A stretch of 7,423 nt of DNA from assembly GCA_903868655.1 (NCBI GenBank), contig CAIPWG010000205.1, forward strand, positions 1 to 7,423. Reading direction: 5' to 3'. This document shows positions 1 to 7,200 of the stretch, one piece after another (position 1 is the first letter of the stretch; every line of letters begins with the position of its first letter). This DNA comes from an uncultured Sphingomonadales bacterium. Lineage in GTDB: Bacteria > Pseudomonadota > Alphaproteobacteria > Sphingomonadales > Sphingomonadaceae. The position numbers and the translations under genes were made by a program. The notes beneath the pieces were generated by a model. It was not told where the DNA came from. It saw nothing but the letters and a program-made list of their open reading frames with translations, and ran no database searches.

Positions 1-109
1 CCCTTCAGGCAGGTTGCCGGTTGCTACCCCGCGATGCACCCGCCGCAACACTGTCGATCCGCTTTGCGCAATTCTGCAAGGGTCCTCCTCTCTATCGAAG
101 GGCCATTCG
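1..109. other. Upstream leader, no recognisable gene
   Basis: Between the window edge and ATG 110 I see only the ribosome site of the first gene. The photolyase frame is open through this stretch, but its translation here has no family resemblance. No clear promoter hexamers or hairpin are visible. Confidence 0.4.
97..102 (+). promoter_or_regulatory. Ribosome binding site of the photolyase-like gene
   Basis: GAAGGG lies 7 bases before ATG 110. It decides the start, because the same frame is open back to the window edge and has a TTG at 14 without a comparable site. Confidence 0.6.
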
Positions 110-1303
110 ATGTCCGATCATCACCCGATTTCACGGGGAGCAGCCCTCACCCGCTTGGCGCAGTTTGTACCGCGCGCAGGACAAGAATACGCCACAAAGC
201 GCAACTTTGACGGGGGTGCAGGTCATCATGAAGCGGTTTCGCGCCTCTCCGCCGCGCTCGCACGGCGCACGATCAGCCAAGCCGAAGTGCTTGCACCCGT
301 GCTCGCCGCGCATGGAGATGGCGCCGTGGCCTTCGTCAGCGAAGTGTTCTGGCGCAGCTACTTCAAGGGCTGGCTCGAATCACGGCCAATCGTCTGGCAC
401 AGTCTGTTGGGTGCGCTTGACCGGATCGATGCCCGACTGGCGCAGGACGATACTCTCGCGGCACGTCATCTGGCCGCCATTCGCGGCGAAACCGGGATTG
501 ACTGCTTTGACCACTGGATCGGTGAATTGGCTGCTACCGGTTACCTGCACAACTGGGCGCGGATGCAAGTGGCCTCGATCTGGATTTTCACGCTCGGTCT
601 GCCTTGGGAACTCGGCGCGCGCCATTTCATGGATACATTGATCGACGCCGATGCCGCATCAAACACGCTGTCCTGGCGCTGGGTTGCAGGCTTGCACACA
701 CGCGGCAAAACTTATCTTGCCGACGCCGAGCGTATTGCCCGCATGACCGGCGGTCGTTTTGCACCGGCGGGGCTGGCAACCCAGCCACGCGTACCCGACG
801 AACCACCCCCGCCCGCAGCGCAGCCGTTCCGTGAAGCGCTGGCGCCAACACCGCAGACACCTACTTTGCTGTGGGTCACACGTGAAGATTGTGCGCTCGA
901 AACCGAAACTGCGCTGCACGACTTGGCCGTTCGCGCGATCGCCATTATCGACAATGCAGCAGGGGCCGATGCCATTGCGCTTGATGATGCGCTGGCGCGT
1001 GCCGCCGCGCACTGGGGCGTGCCCGCCTTTCGCGTCGCCGGGGTGGAAGCACTGGCAGCGCTGGCAACCGAATGCGGAGCGCAGCAAGTCGTCACCGGGC
1101 GCGTTGCAACAGGGCCCGGGCTCGACCCCCTGATCGCCGTGCGGGGGGCTTTGCGCCGCGCGGGGATTGCCCTTGCCGAACACACGCGGGCGTGGGACAT
1201 GCACGCTTGGCCCAAAGCGACACGGGGCTTCTTCGCTTTGAAAGAACATATTCCCGCGCTGCTGGCCTATGCCGGACTGGCTTTTGGAAAGACCCAAGGA
1301 TGA
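110..1303 (+). CDS. Photolyase/cryptochrome-family FAD-binding protein with C-terminal antenna-like domain
   Basis: A 397-residue flavoprotein of the DNA photolyase/cryptochrome superfamily. Residues about 10-220 form the helical FAD-binding domain: YATKRNFD (27-34), EVFWRSYFKGWLE (78-90), TGYLHNWARM (143-152), LPWELGA (164-170) and ASNTLSWRWVAG (183-194). Aligned by eye to E. coli PhrB, E78, W81, N148, M152 and W191 match lesion-contacting residues E274, W277, N341, M345 and W384. N185 matches the flavin-N5 Asn378, and W189/W166 match electron-transfer W382/W359. A proline-rich linker (226-250) leads to an alpha/beta domain (252-385) opening with LLWVTRED, like the photolyase antenna domain that normally sits at the N-terminus. 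ATG at 110 is preferred to an upstream TTG at 14 because GAAGGG (97-102) sits 7 bases ahead and FAD-domain similarity starts just after. Light-dependent DNA repair is the likely role, but photoreception is possible. The family call is firm; the activity is inferred. Confidence 0.88.
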   Translation: MSDHHPISRGAALTRLAQFVPRAGQEYATKRNFDGGAGHHEAVSRLSAALARRTISQAEVLAPVLAAHGDGAVAFVSEVFWRSYFKGWLESRPIVWHSLLGALDRIDARLAQDDTLAARHLAAIRGETGIDCFDHWIGELAATGYLHNWARMQVASIWIFTLGLPWELGARHFMDTLIDADAASNTLSWRWVAGLHTRGKTYLADAERIARMTGGRFAPAGLATQPRVPDEPPPPAAQPFREALAPTPQTPTLLWVTREDCALETETALHDLAVRAIAIIDNAAGADAIALDDALARAAAHWGVPAFRVAGVEALAALATECGAQQVVTGRVATGPGLDPLIAVRGALRRAGIALAEHTRAWDMHAWPKATRGFFALKEHIPALLAYAGLAFGKTQG

Positions 1304-2613
1304 CCGGTGATGCACGCAAGGTCCCAGCCGGGCGTTTTGCCCGCCTGGGCGCGTTTGGCCAACTGGCCGCCGGAGTTGCAGGCGGGGTCGTCGCCGAAGG
1401 TGCGCGGCGACTGGCGCAAGGCGAACGGCCGCGTATGGCGGATTTGTTGCTGACCCCGGCCAATGCCACCCGCGTTACCGAACAATTGTCGCGGTTGCGC
1501 GGCGCGGCGATGAAGCTGGGCCAGATGATATCGCTGGATGCGGGCGACATGCTGCCGCCCGAATTGACGCAGATATTGGCGCGATTGCGCGATTCCGCGC
1601 ATATCATGCCGCCCGCACAGCTCGAAAAAGTGCTCGCGGCATCGTGGGGCGCCGGTTGGCGCAAACGGTTTCGCCGATTTGACGCACGCCCGGTAGCCGC
1701 CGCCTCGATCGGACAAGTCCACCGCGCCGAACTGCCTGATGGGCGAGTTCTGGCAATCAAGGTCCAATATCCCGGCGTAGCGCAAAGCATCGATTCCGAC
1801 GTCGACAATGTGGCGACACTGCTCAAAGTGTCGGGCCTGTTGCCCGCCAGCCTGGATGTCGCGCCGTTGCTGGCCGAAGCCAAGCGGCAGTTGCACGAAG
1901 AAGCCGATTACGATCGCGAAGCCGCGATGATGACGCGTTACGCCGACCTGCTGGCAAACGACCCGCACTTTGTCGTGCCCCGCCCGGTGATGGAATTCAC
2001 CGGCAAAGATGTGCTCGCCATGGATTTCATTGCGGCCCGCCCGATCGAAACCCTGGAAACAGCATCGCCCGAGATACGCAACGCAGCCATGCAGGCCATG
2101 CTTGGGCTGGTCTTGCGCGAACTGTTTGAATTCGGGTTTATGCAGACCGACCCCAATTTCGCCAATTTCCGGTGGCTTGAGGCGACCGGGCAAATTGTCG
2201 TGCTTGATTTTGGCGCAGCGCGCAGCGTCGATCCGCAAGTGTCGCACGAATATGCCGCTTTGCTGGGCGCAGGATTTCGCGGCGAAGCTGCTGCTGTGCG
2301 CCAGGCATTGATCCGTGTCGGTTTCTTGTCGGAGACACAGTTTGCCCGACACGGAGATGCCCTCGACCGGATCATCGCGATCATTCTTGAACAGATCCAA
2401 CGCATCGACGATTTTGATTTTGCCGATCGCAGCTTTGTCGAACGCATCCGCACCGAAGTACCATCGATCGCTGCCGACCGTGACAGCTGGCATATTCCAC
2501 CAGCCGAAGCGCTGTTTGTGCAGCGCAAGATCAGCGGCACGGTCTTGCTGGCAGTCAAGATGGCGGCGCGCCTTCCGCTCAAGGCGATGCTGCAGCCTTA
2601 TGCCGAGCACTGA
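1300..2613 (+). CDS. ABC1/UbiB/COQ8-family atypical protein kinase-like protein
   Basis: A 437-residue member of the ABC1 (ADCK/COQ8/UbiB) atypical kinase family. Visible motifs, in order: the KxGQ motif MKLGQMISLD (71-80); the alanine-rich loop PVAAASIGQVH (131-141) that replaces the kinase glycine loop; the ATP-contacting lysine K154 in VLAIKVQYPG; the ExD-type motif EEADYD (200-205); the catalytic-loop motif QTDPNFANF (282-290, D284/N289); and the metal-binding DFG (303-305). QTDPN is the form found in COQ8/ADCK3, whereas E. coli UbiB-like members carry a DPHPGN form. I see no C-terminal transmembrane helices, which also fits COQ8. The family generally supports ubiquinone biosynthesis or isoprenoid-lipid handling through ATPase activity rather than protein phosphorylation; that role is inferred here. 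ATG 1300 overlaps the preceding stop codon (ATGA), with GGAAAG at 1286-1291 as ribosome site, so the two genes are probably co-translated. I leave the symbol empty because ubiB and coq8-like paralogs cannot be separated safely. Confidence 0.9.
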   Translation: MTGDARKVPAGRFARLGAFGQLAAGVAGGVVAEGARRLAQGERPRMADLLLTPANATRVTEQLSRLRGAAMKLGQMISLDAGDMLPPELTQILARLRDSAHIMPPAQLEKVLAASWGAGWRKRFRRFDARPVAAASIGQVHRAELPDGRVLAIKVQYPGVAQSIDSDVDNVATLLKVSGLLPASLDVAPLLAEAKRQLHEEADYDREAAMMTRYADLLANDPHFVVPRPVMEFTGKDVLAMDFIAARPIETLETASPEIRNAAMQAMLGLVLRELFEFGFMQTDPNFANFRWLEATGQIVVLDFGAARSVDPQVSHEYAALLGAGFRGEAAAVRQALIRVGFLSETQFARHGDALDRIIAIILEQIQRIDDFDFADRSFVERIRTEVPSIAADRDSWHIPPAEALFVQRKISGTVLLAVKMAARLPLKAMLQPYAEH

Positions 2614-2781
2614 ACGGTTGATCGGCTGGCCGCAACTGTTCGAAATTGCAAACCAGATCCGGCGCCAGCAGCCGAGTTGGTAATCGCGGGGCGGTGACCG
2701 GCGTGCTCCATTGACGATCACCTGCCAACATGTGCACATGGTCTGGACACCATCACTGCTGACCAGACGGAAAATTGCGCC
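2614..2781. other. Intergenic region with putative control signals
   Basis: This 168-base gap separates the kinase-like gene from the amidohydrolase gene. It holds a TTGACG (-35-like, 2711-2716), a perfect 12-bp palindrome at 2729-2740 and a 6-bp inverted repeat at 2741-2768. I find no convincing -10 box at standard spacing and no clear terminator for the upstream operon. Its size and signals suggest that the amidohydrolase has its own promoter. Confidence 0.4.
2729..2740. promoter_or_regulatory. 12-bp perfect palindrome, candidate operator
   Basis: CATGTGCACATG reads identically on both strands. It lies 41 bases before the amidohydrolase start and 12 bases after a TTGACG hexamer, a usual position for a dimeric repressor or activator site. 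The binding protein is unknown and none is encoded in the window. Confidence 0.35.
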
Positions 2782-4125
2782 ATGCCCAAGACCGCAATGA
2801 TCACAAGAATTCTCCTCGCTGCTGCGGCATTGGTCGCCCTGCCCACTGCAACCCCGGCGGCCGAAGCAGCGTCCGAAAAACTGGCGATCGACGCAGTGAT
2901 TGATCAGAACCAGGCCGATCTCGACGCGCTCTACATCGATCTGCATAGTCATCCGGAACTCGGCTTTCACGAGCTTCGCACCAGTGCACTGCTCGCAGCC
3001 CGTATGCGCAAGCTGGGCTTCACCGTAACCGAACATGTTGGCAAAACCGGGGTTGTTGCGGTCATGCACAATGGCGACGGGCCCGTGGTCATGGTTCGCA
3101 CCGAACTCGACGCCCTGCCAATGGAAGAACTCACAGGCCTGGCCTATGCCAGCCGCGCCACTGCCACGCGCGAGGATGGCACGACGACATTCGTCGCGCA
3201 TTCGTGCGGCCACGACAATCATATGGCAGCATGGCTCGGCACTGCCACCGCGCTGGTCGCGCTTAAAGACCGCTGGCATGGTACGCTGGTGTTTGTCGGG
3301 CAGCCCGCAGAGGAAGAAGTCTCGGGCGCCAAGGCCATGCTGGCGGACGGACTGTTCACGCGGTTTCCAAAACCCGATTTCGGTTTCGCGGCGCATGTCG
3401 ACAACGCCTTGGCCGGCACCGTTCACGTCAAGCAAGGGCCAACGACTTCAGCGGTCGATACAATCCTGATCACGTTCAAGGGCGTTGGCGCGCATGGATC
3501 AATGCCCGACAAAGGCATCGATCCCATTGTTGAAGCCGCGCATTTCGTGACCGACGTGCAAAGCGTGATTGCGCGCGAAAAGGACCCGTGGAAATTCGGC
3601 GTCGTGACTGTCGGCGCGTTCCATGCCGGATCGGTATCCAATATCATCTCTGACCATGCCGAATTGCAGCTGACGCTACGGTCGTATGATCCCGATGTGC
3701 GCCGGATATTGAACGAAGGGGTCGAACGCACCGCGCGGGCCGCTGCCGATATTGCGCACGCACCAGCACCCGACATCCGGCACAGTTTCAGCGCCAATCC
3801 GGTGGTCAACGATCCCGCCATAGCCGCCAGCACTGCGGCGCGCCTGACCGATGCGCTGGGCCAGTCGCGCGTGACGCTCGTGCCCGAATCCGGCCCGGGC
3901 TGGACTGCAAGCGAGGATTATTCCGAATATGTCAGCGCTGGCCTCATCCGATCAGTGTATTTTTCGATCGGCGGCACCCCGCAAACGGTGATTGACCGCC
4001 ACAAAGCGCAAGGCAAACCGCTGCCCGTCAATCATTCACCGCTGTTTGCCCCTGATCATACCATTGCGATCCGCACTGCGATTGAAGTCCAAACGATTGC
4101 CGTGCTGAGCGTGACAGGGCGGTAA
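2782..4125 (+). CDS. Exported M20D-type metallo-amidohydrolase
   Basis: A 447-residue M20 peptidase/amidohydrolase of the aminoacylase-like M20D group (hippurate, IAA-amino-acid and N-acyl-amino-acid hydrolases). An N-terminal signal peptide (basic start, hydrophobic run at about 8-20, likely cleavage after an Ala near 27-30) predicts a periplasmic or secreted enzyme. Family motifs follow: HSHPELGFHE (55-64), RTELDALPMEE (106-116), HSCGHDNH (140-147), QPAEEE (174-179), AAHVDN (203-208), AHGSMPDKGIDP (237-248) in the lid/dimerisation domain, and NHSPLF (417-422). By family comparison the two-metal ligands are probably C142, H144, E178, H205 and H418, with E177 as the general base; all are present, so it should be active. 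It presumably hydrolyses an amide or N-acyl bond, but the substrate cannot be read from sequence. ATG 2782 is chosen because GGAAAA (2769-2774) precedes it and it keeps the full signal peptide; ATG 2797 lacks a ribosome site. It converges on the synthetase gene, so it is not in that operon. Confidence 0.92.
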   Translation: MPKTAMITRILLAAAALVALPTATPAAEAASEKLAIDAVIDQNQADLDALYIDLHSHPELGFHELRTSALLAARMRKLGFTVTEHVGKTGVVAVMHNGDGPVVMVRTELDALPMEELTGLAYASRATATREDGTTTFVAHSCGHDNHMAAWLGTATALVALKDRWHGTLVFVGQPAEEEVSGAKAMLADGLFTRFPKPDFGFAAHVDNALAGTVHVKQGPTTSAVDTILITFKGVGAHGSMPDKGIDPIVEAAHFVTDVQSVIAREKDPWKFGVVTVGAFHAGSVSNIISDHAELQLTLRSYDPDVRRILNEGVERTARAAADIAHAPAPDIRHSFSANPVVNDPAIAASTAARLTDALGQSRVTLVPESGPGWTASEDYSEYVSAGLIRSVYFSIGGTPQTVIDRHKAQGKPLPVNHSPLFAPDHTIAIRTAIEVQTIAVLSVTGR

Positions 4126-4159
4126 AGCGCTTGGACAAATGCCGAACCAGATGAGGGCG

Positions 4160-4192
4160 TTCTCAAGCATTCTTGGGAATACGACACTTTTT
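4160..4192 (+). terminator. Possible terminator hairpin after the amidohydrolase gene
   Basis: TTCTCAAG (4160-4167) and CTTGGGAA (4172-4179) pair as an 8-bp stem with one G-U pair and a 4-base loop. A T5 run follows at 4188-4192, but 8 bases after the stem, which is far for an intrinsic terminator. It lies in the 89-base gap between two converging genes, where a terminator is expected. On the minus strand the G-U pair becomes an A/C mismatch and no T run follows, so any function is mainly for the plus strand. Confidence 0.3.
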
Positions 4193-4214
4193 CGCAGCGA
4201 AGGCCCGGGCAGCG

Positions 4215-7200
4215 CTAAGTCTCGACGCGGATCAGAGCCTTTTCAATAGCAGCCGCCAACTTTGTCGCGTGGCTTGCTTCGAGGAAATCGAGGTGGTTGT
4301 CGAACAAGGGGTGAATGTGCACGCCTCCCATGGCGTAGTGCCTCCACAAAGGCGCGATCCGGTTGCTTTCTTTTCGCGGCGAGAACACATCAACGGCCAC
4401 CGGCAATCGGGGCGGGCGATGGCTCCGCAACAGCACCACGAACGGATCAAAGCGCGGCAGCACGTTTCCAGGTTGCGCTGATTTCACGCCCCCAGTGATC
4501 GGCGTGCGCACGTCACTGAAACGCACGACAATCCTCAATTTCCTGAAAATGCGGTCAAGCTGCCTGCCAAAGCCGCCCGGAAGAAGACGCAAGCGAACTT
4601 TCAGGTCGATCAGCGGTCCAATGCGGGTGTCGAGAATGGCGATAAGTCCAAGTGTCGCCCCCTTCTCATGCAACGCTGCCGCAACGGCGTGGGCATACCA
4701 ACCACCAATGGAGTACCCCATTAGATTGATCGGCCCGCCCCGTGAATGCGCGATGATATGATCGGCATAAAGTGATGCAAGTTCCGAGACCGTGCGGGGC
4801 TTTGCATTGTCATCACCCTTGGGCGCTGCTTCCAGTGCATAGACGGCGCGGCGCGGTCCGATGGCTTCCGCAAAATGGCGGAATGTCAGAAGCCCACCAC
4901 CAAATCCATGGATCAAATAGAGCGGTGCTGCCTCACCCTCGGGTTGCAGAGTTACGATATTGCTCTGTCGTTTGCAGTCGTTCGGCAAACGTGCGGATGG
5001 ATCAGGGGCCGTTCCGTGTGCCTTCGCCCGGCGAATGCCACCTAACGATGGGTCCGCCAGGAACGCCCCGACCGGCAGATGAAGTCCCGCCTCTTTCTCC
5101 AGGCGCATCAGCAACTCGATCGCGGCCAGCGAGTCACCGCCAAGGGTCCAGAAGCTCTCGTCTTCGCCCGCATCGGTGCTGGCCGGCAGGCAGGCTTGCC
5201 AAATTGCGCGCAAAGGGTCGGTTTCAGCCACAAAGCCTGCCGCTTGCGTGCGGGTGGCCATGTCCAACTCGACCAGCGCTCGCCGATCTATTTTGCCGGC
5301 ACTTGTATAGGGCAGGGCATCGTGGACCCGCAATTCGCGCGGAACGAGGGCCGCTGGCAGCTGATCCTTCAACCGTTGGCGCAAGTCAGCGACACGCGCC
5401 GCCGACGCTTCGACACCTGGCCTCGGCGCCACATGGGCGATAATCCCGGTTATCTGTTCCCCCACCTGCAAGGGCAGGCAAATGGCATCAGCAACCATGG
5501 GGTCAGCTTTCAGCACAGCCTCAATCTCACCGGGTTCAACCCGGATGCCCATTACTTGTACCTGATCATCGACACGACCACGGAATTCGTAATCACCGTG
5601 CAAGTCGATGCGGGCCAAGTCGCCCGTGCGATAGGTGCGCTCACCCTCGCGGATCGGAAACTTTTCCTCGGTCAGGTCCGGCCTTCCCCGGTAACCCAGC
5701 GCAAGCTGGGCACCGCCAAGGACCAACTCGCCGGTATCGCCGGCTCGCACGATCTTGCCATTTTCATCGACAATCTGCGCGGTCACGCCCCGAATCGGCT
5801 TGCCAATTGTCGGTCGCCCCCCTGCCGGACCCACGTATCCCCATAAACTGTCGACAGTATTCTCGGTCGGTCCGTACGTGTTGATAACTTTGAAGGAAAG
5901 CCCCGGAGGCGGCCGATGGTGGAGTGCGCTGCCGCCTGTCAAAAGCGTCTTGAGTTCCATGCGCTCTGGCCAGGCAATACCAAAAAGTCGTTCCGCCACG
6001 GCTGTGGGAACGAACGTGCAAGTTGCGGATGCATCGCGCAACCATCCGATCAATGCTGCTGGATCAAGCAGAATGTCGTTTGGCGGAATGAGCAACACAC
6101 CGCCAGCCGCAAGAATTGGCCAGATGTCGCCGACCGATGCATCGAAGGTGGGATGTGCGAGCGCCGTCATACGATCGCCCGGCCCCATCGAAAGTGCCTC
6201 GTGATAATGCGCCACCAGGTTTGCAAGGGACGCGTGTGATATTTCCACCGCCTTGGGTCGTCCGGTCGAACCCGATGTGAATATCCTATAGGCGCATTGT
6301 CCTGGCGCAATCTCGGGCAGCCGAACCGGGTCTGCATCCCCGATGCTGGTTGGACTGATAAAGACAATGCCCGGAATGCCTGACGGGCGGAGACCGTCAA
6401 TCGGTTCCCCGATGATATGCGTAACGCCAGCCTCGGCAATTTCGAACGCCAGCCGTTTCGGAGGTGACGATGGATTAAGCGGCACATAGGCGCCGCCCGC
6501 CATCATAGTCCCGAGCGCACCAGCCACGAAATCGGACTCCATCGGCAGCAGCAGCCCGACACCGGCATCCCGGCGCAAACCCAAGGTCTGAAGTTTTGCC
6601 GCGAAACCATTGGCGCGCGCCAAAAGGTCCTTGCGCGAAACGGGCAACCTCTCTCCCAGGATCGCCGGCATGTGTGGACCTGCTGTGGCAAGTGCCGTAA
6701 TCGCTTGGCTAACCGTTGGCAAAGCATCTGGCTGGGCCAGTACATTCACCTCTGCCTTGGCCGACCCGATGCCCGGCGGCGGAATTTCGAAATCACGAAG
6801 CTGCAGCCGCACAGCACCATCGCTGCACGCAATCGTCAAAGACGAACCATCAACATTCAAGATGGTCCCGGGCACCCCCGCTGCTTTCGCTGATGTTGCA
6901 GAACGAACCACCTGGATACTGCCATCAGGAAGTGCGACACGCGCTTCGCCAAAGCTGTTTGCAGATGAACCCCAGTCGCAGGCGCGCACAAGGCGGAGGA
7001 TTTTTGTTTGATCCCATTGCCAGTCAATCATGCCCCCGTTCGGTGCGGTATCAGATCGTCCGAAATAGCTTCGATTGCTGAAGTCCTGAGGAGCGCCTGC
7101 CAGGGCGCCGCGCTCAAGCCTGGCCAAAACCTCTGGAAAGCTGGCCAAGGCAGCTTCTGAGCAGCGCATATTGAGCGACCCCGTGGTCTCGCCTGTCGTC

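Noticed and set aside
14..109. Upstream TTG start for the photolyase-like protein.
   Set aside because: The extra 32 residues lack similarity to the family and no ribosome site precedes the TTG, while ATG 110 has one.
1072..1299. Possible upstream extension of the kinase-like protein by 76 codons.
   Set aside because: The added residues are Arg-rich, overlap the photolyase-like gene in another frame and match no family feature. ATG 1300 has a ribosome site and the usual ATGA coupling.
1267..3435. A 722-codon open frame on the minus strand across the kinase-like gene, the gap and part of the amidohydrolase gene.
   Set aside because: Its translation is rich in Cys, His, Arg and Gln without any domain and it is antisense to two well-supported genes. 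It is a GC-driven shadow frame.
4203..4210. GCCCGGGC palindrome near the 3' end of the synthetase gene.
   Set aside because: Only 8 bp of pure GC, expected by chance at this base composition, and no T run follows it.
4772..5443. A 223-codon plus-strand open frame inside the synthetase gene.
   Set aside because: It lies antisense to the carrier and adenylation coding sequence and reads as low-complexity Pro/Arg/His sequence without motifs.
5262..6719. The adenylation domain as an acyl-CoA or fatty-acyl ligase.
   Set aside because: The FDAS, GRVDDQVQVMGIRVEPGEIE and downstream carrier-domain context, with Asp at the amino-group-binding position, fit amino acid adenylation.
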